Assembly: GCA_039105265.1 (NCBI GenBank)
Contig: JAPFFF010000028.1
Coordinates: forward strand, 372,001-436,000
Direction: 5' to 3'
DNA: 64,000 nucleotides
From: Tritrichomonas musculus
Taxonomy: Eukaryota; Parabasalia; Tritrichomonadida; Tritrichomonadidae
A model generated the notes under the pieces. It was given only the letters and a program-made list of their open reading frames with translations. It was not told where the DNA came from and did no database searches. Shown here piece after piece: positions 42,138 to 53,160 of this stretch (its first letter is position 1; each line of letters starts with the position of its first letter). Both the position numbers and the translations under genes were made by a program.

Positions 42138-42947
42138 ATCGGATATTTTCGGAAATTTACTTGTATGATGAAATTCTTTTTTTACAAATTACTTATATTT
42201 GTATTCAATATTTTGCAGCTTTTACCTATTCCAGCCACAGATTTTTTGGTTGAAGTCATCACTGGAAAATACAAGAGAAATTGGGCGTGTATAGTAACTT
42301 ATGTTTTTATTTTATTATTTTTATTTTTTTTTATTTTTGATTCATTACTTTTATTAAAAATCAAAATTAGTATTCTTTTTTCTTTTAACCTTGGAGAAGA
42401 AGAAGAAGAAGAAAAAGAAGACAAAAATTTTTTTAAAGAATTTTTCCCTTTTTTCTTTACTCTAGCTGATTTTATTAAACAACTTGCCTTTGCCTTTGTT
42501 TCAGCATATGATATTCCTTGGGCGTGTTTTGGAATTGAGCTTTTTTGGGTATTGTTCATTTTTTCTGTGATGGAATATAATTCTAAAAGTGAAATTGTTT
42601 CTGGAGTTGGAAGTTCTATTGTGGTTATAATAAGTACTGTTGTTTCAATTGTCTGCAAATACAAAAAAACAGGTTTTCTTTCATTGGGTGCATCTGTTTC
42701 TTTGGTAATAATAGCATGTATTCCAGCAATTTTATCGCTATATGCCTTTTTTGGATTTGATTTTGAACTTTGTGGTGATGATGATGATGCCGAAGAAGAA
42801 GAAGAAAAATCTTTGAATAAAGCATATTCATTTATAGCTTTTTTGATAATGTTAATGACGCCATGGTTTTCGCTATTTTTTGGGATGTTTATTCCTGTAA
42901 TTGTTGATCATTTTATTGATTTTTATAGTGATTATCATAAAATGTGA
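42129..42947 (+). pseudogene. Multi-pass membrane protein, C-terminal part (split by insertion)
   Basis: From the ATG at 42129 (MGIIGYFRKFTCMMKFF) the frame gives about 272 residues. There are about six hydrophobic segments (for example VTYVFILLFLFFFIFDSLLL and IVVIISTVVSIVC) and two acidic loops (GEEEEEEKEDK, GDDDDAEEEEEK). The first codons lie in the right end of the inserted element, which shows this is the downstream half of the gene at 38905. The half could be expressed alone but would lack the extracellular domain. Confidence 0.6.
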
Positions 42948-43522
42948 AAAATAAATCAGCAGAATATTCTCCTTTTATTATTTTACTAAATTTAAAAAAG
43001 TGGCACTCTTGTAAGAAAGCAATAAATTGAGCTCAAAAGATGCTTATTGCTTTCTTTCTTTAAGATAAATTGTCAAATGTAAAACTCAGAATCATCAAAA
43101 TTTGTTCAGAAAACATCAAACTTTTTCTGAGATAGTATTATCTATTTTTAACGTACTGAATTTGTACATTTAAGATTATAAAAAATATGATTAATCGTAT
43201 TTGCCAGCAGACAACCCTCAGTCAATTTTTACCAGCAGAGGGTCAATTTTTTTACCTTTTTTTTTATTTTAAAAAAAAAAAAAAAAAGTAAAAAATTGAA
43301 ACTGCTGGTAAATACGACCACTCTAAAAATATCGAATTCTTGTAATATTTTTGATATCACATGCAAAATGGTGATTAATTTTTTAAAAAACCTATTTTGC
43401 CTGCAATTTCAACCCCAAATATAAAAAAATAATAAAAAAAAAAAAGTTTGTCCACTAATTGGAAAGTGAAATGAAATATTTTTTTCACTTTGTGATAGGT
43501 CATTTTCATGAAAAGTGGCTGA

Positions 43523-43563
<41 letters not shown>

Positions 43564-44347
43564 AATGGTAGTAATCAATTCAGCATTTGAAATAAGATTA
43601 GAAAACACTGATGTCAAATTTAATTCATTTCACATCACTTAAACATAAATCCATAAGAATAAATTCTTGAGAAAAACATATATCATAAAAAATAAATCTT
43701 GATAAATATGGTACATAAGATAAAGGCAGATAATAAAAGCCAATAAGGTATTTTTCTGAATCTTTATTTCACCATATACATTTTTTGTAAAAAATCATAT
43801 AAAAATATATAAGTGAATAAGGATAAAAACCTGTGAAAAAAATAATGTTCTAATTTCCTCTCTCAGACTTCTCTTTTTTTTTTTAGTTCTTTGAAATAAT
43901 TTGATATCTGATTATCTGCCTTTTTAACGGATTATCATAAAATCTTACTATCTAGTAAATTTTGTTGAACTTCCTCTGTTTTTAGCATCATAATCTTTAT
44001 CTTATAAAAAATAAACTATTGAATTCCAAAACTTTACTCAGAATTATGATAAAAATTTATTTATAATATCTCAAAACGTTACGTACAATTTTTTAATATT
44101 ATTTAAAATATAATAATAATTTATAATAATAATAATAAATAAACGTATTTGATATCATTCCACTACTAGTCTGGAAGTTTCCGGGGTCACTCTATTTAGG
44201 CTTGTTATTATTATTCTGATATCGATTAAAATGTTATCGATTGTAAATTTTAATTGATGAAGTCGATTATCATGTATGAAATGTGATGCGAAAAAAATAC
44301 CCAGAACAGTAGAAACTAAACCATTTATAATTTTTTAAATTTTTAAT
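42948..44347. other. Intergenic region with homopolymers and a small fold-back repeat
   Basis: It contains the nested hairpin at 43195-43317, a 41-base A run near 43521, and AT-rich filler. No gene is supported. The sequence before 44348 is unrelated to the 5' part of the 35-kb gene, which marks the truncation point of the next gene. Confidence 0.5.
43195..43317. repeat. Nested fold-back repeat (CCAGCAG arms)
   Basis: TCGTATTTGCCAGCAG (43195-43210) mirrors CTGCTGGTAAATACGA (43302-43317) with one mismatch. A second ACCAGCAG followed by TCAATTTTTTTACC mirrors the inner part of the same right arm. This is MITE-like, with no coding content. Confidence 0.55.
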
Positions 44348-44392
44348 GAAATAAGAAATTTTTCAGTGAAATTCATAATTTCAAATAAAAGC

Positions 44393-46630
44393 ATGAAGCA
44401 CTTTTGGAGCTCTGTTGTCAATTGCTTAAGCGGATTTTTAATCAAGAAAGGCTACCAAAATTCGCGAAATAGACATGAAAAATATTTAAATGAAAAGTTT
44501 GTTGAGTATGAAGAAAAAAACTCAAATTTTGTAAACAAGAGTTACATTGAATTAAGAAATATTGGTCGTGGAAGTGGTGGTATAGTTGATTTAATTTATC
44601 ATATTCCGAAAGAAGAAATTTTTGCATTGAAAATTCCATTTTATGAAAGTCAACATTTGATTGAACGAGAAAGAAGCAATTATTTGAACATTCGACATCC
44701 ATTCATTGTTCAATACATCGGTTACATTAAATTTGCTAACGATCTGAAATATCTTTTGCTTGAATATGTTGAAGGCGAAACTCTCGATAAATATGATTTA
44801 TCACATTTAAATGATCAAGAAAAATACACCATCATTCTTGAACTTCTTCTCTCAATTCATTATCTTCATTCACACAATTACATCTATCGAGATTTAAGAT
44901 TAAACAAAATCATGATCAATCAAAACAAAGATGCGATATTAATTAATTTTGATCATGTACTCAAAGTGTATAATGAAAAAGATGATGAGGAGCAAACAAT
45001 AAATTTTGCTAGTCCATCAGTTGCACCAGAAGAAAACAAAACATACAAGTCAGACATTTATTCATTAGGATACATCATCCACTTCATATTATATGGAATA
45101 CCTCCAATAATAAATTATAAATTGTCAGTTCAAGGAAATTTCAAATTTAAATCATGTTTTGAAACAGATCCAACTAAAAGACCAAATATCAATGAAATGA
45201 CAAGTATTTTTTATACCAATTTATATTCGAAAATTAAATTTGGAGATAAAAAATTTTCATATTTAATATCACTATCATCAAATCAAAATATTCCAGAAGC
45301 ACAATTCGATCTTGGTAACATTTTTTATGAAGGACTAGATGCCAGACAAGATATCAACAAAGCAATTCATTATTTTTCACTTGCTGCAAATCAAAATATT
45401 CCACAAGCACAATACATTCTCGGTTTCATTTATTATGAAGGAAAATTTGTCGCCCGAGATATCAACAAAGCAATTCATTATTATTCACTCGCTGCAAATC
45501 AAAATATTCCGAAATCACAATTCTATCTCGGTGTCATCTATTCAAATGGAAAATATGTCACACGAGATATCAACAAAGCAATTCATTATTATTCACTCGT
45601 ATCAAATCAAAATAATCCACAAGCACAATTCAATCTCAGTGCCATTTATTATGAAGGAAAATATGTCACACGCGATATCAACAAAGCAATTTATTATTTT
45701 ACACTGGCAGCAAATTTTAATTATCCAAATGCTCAATATATTCTCGGTTCTTTTTATTTACATGGAGAATATGTCACACGAGATATCAACAAAGCAATTC
45801 GTTATTATTCGCTGGCAGCAAATCAAAATCTTTCACAAGCACAATTTATTCTTGGTGTAATTTACTATGTTGGTGATAAAATTAAACAGGATATTAAAAA
45901 AGGGCGATATTATATTATGTTGTCATCAATGAATGATCATCGGCAAGCGAATTTTGCTCATGGATTTTTGCTTCATGAGGGAAAGTGTGTTGAAAAGGAC
46001 ATTGCAGGAGCCATCCATTATTACAAAGAAGCATCTTCATTCAACAATCAATATTCGAAAAACAATCTCGGTATTATATACAAGCACGGTTACAGAGAAA
46101 TCAAAGGAAATGTAGGTAATGCAATTGTATATTTTGAAGAAGCGATTCGACAGAAAAATGATTATTTGTCAATGTACAACTTGGCTCGCATTTACATGTA
46201 TGATTCAACAATCAAACAAGATCTCAACAAATCAATTGATTTATTAATAAGATCAATGAATAAATTCAAACATTCGTCTATATTATTGAGTTTAGCATTA
46301 CTTTTGAAATTTGATTTCAATATTGAAACAATCCAGCATGAACTTAAACAAAGAACAGATATAACTAGAAGTTCAATGGAAATACTATTCAGGATAATAA
46401 CTCTATCTAAGTCGGTCTTTGATGTGCAATATGAATCATATCGATACAAGGATTACTTATATAATGTTGTATTGGAACCAATTGAATCATCAGAACTAGA
46501 ACAGCACCGAATCTTTATTAAAGGCAACAATCCAGTAATTCCATGTTACAGCATTTCACATAATAATGGATGTAAAATAGGAACTGTTTTTCCAGGTGAA
46601 TTAAACTTGGATGATAAATTCGATTTATAG
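44393..46630 (+). CDS. Kinase-like protein with Sel1 repeats, 5'-truncated paralogue (745 aa)
   Basis: This matches the gene at 35019 from its codon for about residue 127 onward; homology begins abruptly at about 44348. The first ATG in frame is 44393 (MKHFWSSVVNCLSG). The kinase-like domain keeps IGRGSGGIVD, FALKIP and YRDLRLNK, but DFG is now NFD (ILINFDHVLK), which removes the metal-binding aspartate. About twelve Sel1 repeats follow and are much more diverged than in the 35-kb copy. The C-terminus is different: instead of coiled coil and second kinase it ends in an unrecognised segment of about 110 residues (MEILFRIITLSKSVFDVQYE). It is probably a scaffold if expressed. The promoter and first about 130 residues of the paralogue are missing. 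Confidence 0.75.
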   Translation: MKHFWSSVVNCLSGFLIKKGYQNSRNRHEKYLNEKFVEYEEKNSNFVNKSYIELRNIGRGSGGIVDLIYHIPKEEIFALKIPFYESQHLIERERSNYLNIRHPFIVQYIGYIKFANDLKYLLLEYVEGETLDKYDLSHLNDQEKYTIILELLLSIHYLHSHNYIYRDLRLNKIMINQNKDAILINFDHVLKVYNEKDDEEQTINFASPSVAPEENKTYKSDIYSLGYIIHFILYGIPPIINYKLSVQGNFKFKSCFETDPTKRPNINEMTSIFYTNLYSKIKFGDKKFSYLISLSSNQNIPEAQFDLGNIFYEGLDARQDINKAIHYFSLAANQNIPQAQYILGFIYYEGKFVARDINKAIHYYSLAANQNIPKSQFYLGVIYSNGKYVTRDINKAIHYYSLVSNQNNPQAQFNLSAIYYEGKYVTRDINKAIYYFTLAANFNYPNAQYILGSFYLHGEYVTRDINKAIRYYSLAANQNLSQAQFILGVIYYVGDKIKQDIKKGRYYIMLSSMNDHRQANFAHGFLLHEGKCVEKDIAGAIHYYKEASSFNNQYSKNNLGIIYKHGYREIKGNVGNAIVYFEEAIRQKNDYLSMYNLARIYMYDSTIKQDLNKSIDLLIRSMNKFKHSSILLSLALLLKFDFNIETIQHELKQRTDITRSSMEILFRIITLSKSVFDVQYESYRYKDYLYNVVLEPIESSELEQHRIFIKGNNPVIPCYSISHNNGCKIGTVFPGELNLDDKFDL

Positions 46631-46869
46631 TTGTTAATAATTGTGATTTAAATCAAAAAAATTGAAAGCTACATACGCAATGGTTCCTTTTCATTTGAAA
46701 TTGGTCTTGATCATAATAGTATTAATCATAATAATGTCATACCATGACTAATAATAAAGTTTGATTTTGAATATGTGTCAGATTTGAAATTCTGAGCTTT
46801 ATTTTTTTATATAACATGTCCTTTATTTTTTATTTCAAAATGTACTAGATTTGTACCTTAAATATGATA

Positions 46870-47139
46870 TCAAAATATTTTATGAACAAAATTTTGTGCC
46901 AATACAACAACAGCAAAAACAATACTAATTATAGCAATTTTTGAGAGTCCTTTATCTCCACCTGTACAATCAAATTCAGATTTTGCAGAGATGAATTTAT
47001 TTAAGCCACCAATCATTTTAAATGTAAAGCCACGAGTATCAAAGTAGTAATCTGAAGAAGGATTAAAATGTATTGCTGATGAAAAGCATAATCTGGAGGA
47101 CCTGTGATGAAAATTTGGATGAATATTTAGATTCATCAT
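46870..47139 (-). pseudogene. C-terminal fragment of a membrane-anchored surface protein
   Basis: The minus-strand frame ends GGDKGLSKIAIISIVFAVVVLAQNFVHKIF: a hydrophobic span near the C-terminus with a short tail, as in trichomonad surface proteins. The upstream part (YYFDTRGFTFKMIGGLNKFI) is repeated, decayed, at 49215-49345. Only 89 codons remain and no start context is visible. Confidence 0.5.
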
Positions 47140-47231
47140 ATCTTTGATGAATGTTTAAATGTCATTATAAAGATTACACCAAAATGAAAACTTTAAATAT
47201 AATATCAAAATAAACAACTTCAATATCATTG

Positions 47232-48611
47232 TTATTTTTTACTTATTTCTTTCATTTTAAAGATAATTTTATCTTTATTTTGACTTTCTTTTGTCATTTT
47301 CAGCAAATCTAAAATAATAGAACAAATATGATTCTTTAAACGATGATTCGTTTCATTTACATTTTTTAAAAGAATGTTGATTTCTAATTTTTGATTTTTA
47401 TATGATTGAATAATTTCTCTGATTTGTTGATCCTCATCTTCATGAATTTTCAATTGTTCGTTTAAATAAATGTTTTCAACTTCCATCCTATTAATTTTGT
47501 CTTGATTACTATTAATAATGATTTTTAATTTACTTATTTAACTTTCTTTATTATCAAGATCTCTTTTTTGTTGCTGATTTATTTCTTCTAATTTTTTGAT
47601 TTGTGTTGGTAATTTCAAATTTTGAGTTGATTCATTGATTTCGGTTTGTAAATCATTGATTTTTGATTCATAATCAAGTTCTAATCGAATAATTTTCTTT
47701 TGGAATTTATCTTTGATTTGTTGATTTGTGTCTTTTAATTGTTGGATTTGTTGATTTAAAAGAAAAATTTGATTTTGATTTTTGGATTGCAAATCTTCTT
47801 GTTTTATTTCAATTTCTTTTTTATTTTGAATTAATGTTGCTATTTTTTGTTTGCATTCTAGAAATAAACTATTGAATCGTTCATTCTTTTCTTTTAATGT
47901 TTTGATTGTTGATTCTTTTTCATCGTTTTTTTGTGTTAATTCATAAATTAAACATCTCAATGATTCATTTTTTGAATTTAGCTCGTTGATTTCTTGATTC
48001 AATTTATTATTTTCATAATTCGAGTTTGATTCAAGTTGCATTCTATATAAAGAGGCATCTTCTGATAAAGATTTGATTTCTTTATATTTTTCATTCATTT
48101 CTTGCTTTTTCTGTTTTAATAATGATTGGATCTGATTCATTTGTTCTTTTAAATCATGAATTTCTAAATCTTTTTCTTCATTTTCTTGCTTTAATCGTTC
48201 TAACTTTAGTTTGGTCTGAATTCTTAGTGATTTGATTATCTTTTTTAATTGTAAATTTTCGTTTAGTATTTTTTGGTCAACATCATTTTTTGATGTGTTG
48301 TTATCTTGAATGAATTTACTTCTATCTTGTTGTTTTATTGAGAGAATCATGCTTTGCAAACTTTGATTTTCTTGTTTTAAATTTTTAATTTTTTCTTTAA
48401 TTTCACTATCATTATAATTTTGCGTCATTAATTTACTTTGAATTATATTTTCTTGATTTTTTTTATTTAATTCAAAAAAATTTTCTGTTTCTGTGTAAAT
48501 ACCATGATTAGATTTTGTTAGTGCTAAAAGTTCTCCTCTTAATCTTAGATTTTCCCTTTCTAATCTCAATTTTTCTTCTTTTAAATTTAAAAGTTCTTCA
48601 TAAGAAAGCAT
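47232..48611 (-). pseudogene. Coiled-coil protein with one in-frame stop (about 459 codons)
   Basis: The frame from the ATG at 48611 encodes 357 residues of continuous heptad-rich sequence (LKEEKLRLERENLRLRGELL at the start). It meets TAA at 47538-47540 and continues in the same frame as coiled coil to 47232 (ENIYLNEQLKIHEDEDQQIR). So a single nonsense codon splits one protein. No motor, membrane or catalytic domain is present. Such proteins are usually cytoskeletal or Golgi-tether-like; nothing here specifies which. If the stop is a sequencing error the gene is intact; otherwise the 357-residue part may still be made. Confidence 0.7.
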
Positions 48612-49214
48612 TTTATAAATAATCCTTCCTAAAAATAAATTTTTATTTTATTGATTCAAAAAAAAAAATAACGTATTTTATGTGTTTCGATTTACATTTA
48701 TCTTTATACATTAAAGATATTAAATTTAAAAAATCAAAATTTTTATTTTATTTTTATAAATGTATTATATATATTAATGTTTAAGATGAGAATATCAGTT
48801 GTATATCGAGTTTTTCATATTTCAACAGCTTGAATGCAATGAAATCAAAGAAAAATATTCATTATTTTGCCAGTAAAATTCACCAGAATGAAAACAATTT
48901 TTAGATGAAAAAGGAATCAAATTCAACATTACTGAAAAAGTGACCAATTAAGTACTGCGGCTCTTCCATCACTATCACTGTACGAATGAATTATTATTAT
49001 TAGACTGGTTGGCACTTAAAGTCATTAAAAGACTGAATATTTCCAACTTTATGAAAAATTACGCCAGGAATAGTTTCAATTGCATTTGTATTCAGTATCT
49101 GAGATAGAAATTTTGAATGATTTTTCATCTTCACCAATTTTTGTATGGCCCACAATTATTCATTCCAGCATTACAAGCGTTTCAACAAATCTTGAATATT
49201 TTTGCCAATCAAAT

Positions 49215-49345
49215 GCAAAGCTCATCAGAAATGAATTTATTTATGCCACCAATCGTTTTAAGTGTAAAGCCACGAGTATCAAAGTAGTGATCTGCAAAAG
49301 GATGCTAAATGTGTTGCTGAGGAAAATCATGAGCTGGAAGACCTG
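49215..49345 (-). pseudogene. Decayed copy of the surface-protein fragment at 46.9 kb
   Basis: The stretch ATGAATTTATTTATGCCACC through AAGCCACGAGTATCAAAGTA and GACCTGTGA parallels 46990-47105 at most positions and in the same orientation. The frame is broken by stops. The surrounding 48.8-49.2 kb DNA has no recognisable gene. Confidence 0.5.
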
Positions 49346-49696
49346 TGACATATGGACTTCTAATTTTAATTATTTAATCCACTTTTCATATAATATTATT
49401 TTATCGTTGACAGGTTTTTCGATTGTTTATTAAAACAAATGAATGATGTTAAAAGAACATGTTTTATGATTTTATTTTTATCGATGTTGAAATGAAATTG
49501 AATTTTAATAATGATTAAACTTTTTAAAAAATCCATTTCGAAGCCCATCTCCAAAATTCGAAAGTTATTTACATTCTAAAATGGTTAGAGCTAGCTTTGA
49601 AATTTCCATCAATTGCACAAAAAAATAGAAAATTTTCAATTTGATGACCAAATATCTTTTCAAATTTTATTATATTTATTTCCCCTCCTTTCATTG

Positions 49697-49810
49697 TTTG
49701 AATGCAACAATCCATTCATGACTTTCAAAAAGAAAATATCTCTGTATCAAATGAATATTTAAAGAAAATTCTATATCAAATCGATTTTATTTATTCTTCA
49801 AAAAGTTTGT
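49697..49810 (+). pseudogene. 5' fragment copy of the 35-kb kinase-Sel1 gene
   Basis: TTCATTGTTTGAATGCAACA and the following codons match the start of the gene at 35019 (initiator-like box, ATG and about 30 codons with an internal deletion). Homology then stops. The DNA just upstream (aattttcatcaatt-type sequence) is also similar. It is an orphan 5' end; the paralogue at 44.4 kb lacks its own 5' end, but this piece is too short to be the missing part. Confidence 0.6.
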
Positions 49811-50048
49811 ATTTGAGTATGTGCATATAAACTGGTGGACAAATTTCCATACAACACAAAAAATTGAATGAAATTGAATTCATTATTTTTACTTTTTCTC
49901 AAAATTGAGTTTTATGGATTTTTGTCCCTATTTAAATTGAGAGTTTTTTTTCAAAATTTGAAATAATACAAAATTTAAACTTTTTCAAATAAAATTTAAT
50001 TTTTTTTTATTGATTTATCTTATAATAATTAAAAGTTGTATTATTATT

Positions 50049-50530
50049 TTATAAAATAATAATATTTAGCGGCCAACTGTATAAAATTTTTGCATATTGT
50101 TCAATATAATGATAAGAATCAATTGTTATTTGTGAAGTACAATTGTCTAATTGAAAGTAATAATTAAACTTCCCAAAATTTTTGTCAGCATCAACAAAAA
50201 CTTCAGATTCTTTCAGATAATTTTGATAAACTTCAGCAGTAATTCGTCCTTTAGGAGAAACAATTTTGGATCGGAAATTTTTCCCAATTGCGCCAAAAGC
50301 CATAATACCAAATCGGTATTAGGAATGCTGTGCACAACGACTTTCACGAAAATCATTATTCCGTATCCAGCAGTAAGTGCTATCAGCCACATTGCTAAAA
50401 CGACACTCGTCGCTAAATATAATTTTGTCTTTATATTTTTGATAGTTTTAAGCATTTTAATAGAAAAATTGTATCTTGTGAACTTTTGTGCTTTTGATAA
50501 TTTTTGAATCTGCTGCGTTTTTCGAAATCT
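50049..50530 (-). pseudogene. Tc1/mariner-type transposase fragment
   Basis: Split over frames, the minus strand reads KLSKAQKFTRYNFSIKML, then KDKIIFSDECRFSNVADSTY (first catalytic D of the DDE/D triad in FSDE). Next come GIMAFGAIGKNFRSKIV and YYFQLDNCTSQITIDSYHYI (second D in QxDN). It ends at SWPLNIIIL, where intact members have WPPNSPDLNPIE. The N-terminal DNA-binding part and the third acidic residue are missing and there are frame changes, so it is dead. Terminal repeats were not found. Confidence 0.75.
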
Positions 50531-51470
50531 AAATTTGTTTTCTTTTAATCTTTTTTCTTATAACAAGCTGCCTATTTGCATTTTGATCAGAAGCTCTTAT
50601 ATAAAAAGGTCTGAATGAAACATTTTGAGTTACTTTATAGTTAAAGTATTGATTAAGTGATGGATGGTTAAATGAGGGTTGATTTAATGAAAGGTAATTG
50701 GTTAATGGTTGATTGATTGGTCTATTAATGACAGACATTTGAATTTGTTGATGAAAAAAATCCGTCAGCGCATGGCTCTGACTAAACATTGGACAATTTT
50801 GTTGGATAAGCATAGATTGACTTTGCTGTTGGTTTAGCATAGATTGACTTGGCTGTTGGTTTAGCATTGAATGACCTTGTTGTTGGTTAAATGCAGTTTG
50901 ACCTTGCTGTTGGTTAAATGCAATTTGATCTTGTCTTTGAACCAAGTTTTCATCTTTAAATTCAAAAGAAACATTTTCGCCATTATATTCAATAGAGCCA
51001 GCATCAACACATTTTGTACTTTACCAATTTTTAAGGTCAAATATTCTCCTTCGTTAATAATTTCATTATCACCTTTTTTTGGTAAAGAGGTCTCAGCTGA
51101 CAAAAGATCTCCAAATTAGGGCATTAAAAGAACAATAACTTTTAATTCTATTCGTGATTCAGAACATTTATTTGAGTAAAAAAATATTATTTGATATTGA
51201 TACGCATATTCGTCTTTTGATTGCTCAATATTTATATTTTCTCTGTCAATATTACTTAATTTTGAATTTCGATAATCTATATTTGAAGATTTTTGTCCAG
51301 ATATAATTTCCATTTCTATTGGAATATTTGTTCATCGATACATTTCTTAAAAGACAAGGACAATCTTTGGAGGTCAGTGAATCTTTTTTTCTTAAGTTTT
51401 TTGCTCTTATTTTGGGAGGAGTTGATGACGCTGAAAAACTTTTTGGGTTCATTAAAAATTATCAGAAAAT
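50531..51470 (-). pseudogene. Degenerate glutamine-rich gene, unrecognised
   Basis: Three overlapping minus-strand frames read in sequence as one broken gene: KSFSASSTPPKIRAKNLRKK (51252-51452), then SKDEYAYQYQIIFFYSNKCS (51116-51313), then NEIINEGEYLTLKIGKVQNV (50861-51103). It ends in a low-complexity tract of repeated FNQQQGQ/MLNQQQSQ units (50529-50945). At least three frame changes are needed. It ends next to the mariner relic. Q-rich tracts suggest a nuclear or RNA-binding protein, but there is no domain I can name. Confidence 0.4.
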
Positions 51471-51645
51471 ATTCAATAATCAGACAAATTTTTCTTAAGT
51501 TTATTTTTTCATTTTTAACAAATTATTATGCTCGCAGTTTGGCTATGTTTTTAAATTGATTATATAGCTTTATTAATGATCTGCCAATGTCAATACTAAT
51601 TGTGACTCATATATATAAATAATCATTATCTTTTATTATTAATAT

Positions 51646-51956
51646 TTATTCATCATTTAAGAAGTCAATTATAGAAATTGTATCAATGATATAGTCAAAA
51701 TTGTTGGAAATCCATTCATCTTTATTTTCTTTGGTTTGTGTTAAAACTGCCCAAGTTAATATTATACCATTTAGTTTTGAAATATTAGAAGCATTATCCA
51801 AATAATCAAATTGGACTAATAAATTATCAAATTGGGATAAACATGTTATATTGCCTAATTCAAATTGAGAAATACAAAATTTGAATAAATCGTTATCTTC
51901 TTCTAAAAAAAATTTTAAAATGTATTCAAATATATCTATATCATAAGCTTTGTGTA
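51646..51956 (-). pseudogene. 3' half of a helical-repeat gene split by a fold-back element
   Basis: The minus-strand sequence from HKAYDIDIFEYILKFFLEED to DTISIIDFLNDE and a stop is helical, armadillo-like in look (NLLVQFDYLDNASNISKLNG). It is preceded on its 5' side by a T tract and the 4.5-kb element. The matching 5' half is at 56500-56896. The upstream part of the long open frame here (51957-52209) belongs to the element, not to the gene. Confidence 0.6.
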
Positions 51957-52918
51957 TTTTTTTTTTTTTTTTATTTTTTTTTTTTTTTTTTTTTTTTGGT
52001 AAATTTTGAAATGCACAAAAAGTGCCCAAAAAGTGAAAAATACTGAAAAAGTTTCCCAAAAAGTGCTTTTTGCACAAAAAGTGACAAATTTGGAGAAAAA
52101 AAAAACTTAAATAAATCACAAATAGAATTAAAATGTTTTTATAAAAATTATAATATAAAATGTATAAGTCCATATGAAATAAAAAATGGTATAAAAATGA
52201 GAAATGCAAATTATCCTATATATTTCATATATTTGATCTAATATTGTGAAAAAGGCAAATTATCATTTAATGTAGCTTGTATATTAATATTTGCGTGTCA
52301 TTTTCGCGATAATATTGATACTTCAAATATTGATTGATTTTCTAAAAATAAAAGAAAATTACTTATTTGAAATTATTTAACGTTAATTAACAAATTAGTC
52401 ATCACCATTTTTAATTTAATAATGTTTTTTATGAGATAATTCTATATTAAATGTGAGATATTATTTTCTCAGAAAAAAAACAAAATAATTAAAATTGATA
52501 ATAAAATATTGAATGGCAATAGAAAAATTATTGAATTAATTATTATTATATTTCATATTTATTTATTTTAATATGTTCATGCACTATACGGATATATAAA
52601 CTTTAATCTGCTTATATAATATTATTAAACTTATATTTAGTGGTTATTTTATATGATATAAATGTTATATTTCATAGAATTCATATTTTATATTTTGTGA
52701 ATAAAGTATAATTTTGAATAAAAATAATTATATATTGAATGCATTGAAATATTTATTTTTATAAACGGCTCTTTTATCTTTTATCGATTTATTTTACAAT
52801 AGAAAAGATTTTTAATATTAATAATATGATATAATTATTTAGTATATTGTTCATTATTTTGGAGTTCCTGATATTTTCCTTTATGTGGTGAAAAATGAAC
52901 AATTTGATGAAAATATTA

Positions 52919-53160
52919 TATCTTCTCTTAATCCAGTTATATAAACTAGCAATAAACGATATAAAGTAATTTAATGGTTATTATAGTTGTTCATTCTTAT
53001 TCTTTCATTTGTTTTCATAGAATCTTATTTCAAAGTATTATATCTTCTCTTAATCCAGTTATATAAACTAGCAATAAACGATATAAAGTAATTTAATGGT
53101 TATTATAGTTGTTCATTCTTATTCTTTCATTTGTTTTCATAGAATCTTATTAAGAAATTT
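52919..53160. repeat. 122-bp tandem repeat, two units (left arm)
   Basis: Two copies of TATCTTCTCTTAATCCAGTT onward, spaced exactly 122 bases apart. The units correspond to the three inverted units in the other arm. Confidence 0.85.

Noticed and set aside
42299-42831. Minus-strand frames opposite the membrane gene (poly-Ser, poly-His)
   Set aside because: Shadows of GAA and GAT codon runs in the acidic loops of the plus-strand gene.
43375-43617. 80-codon frame with a poly-phenylalanine tract
   Set aside because: Created by a 41-base A run read on the minus strand.
51957-52209. Hydrophobic N-terminus MHFSFLYHFLFH of the long minus-strand frame, also at 56251
   Set aside because: It lies in the arms of the fold-back element and appears in both arms; the frame is an accident of T-rich DNA joined to a real gene fragment.
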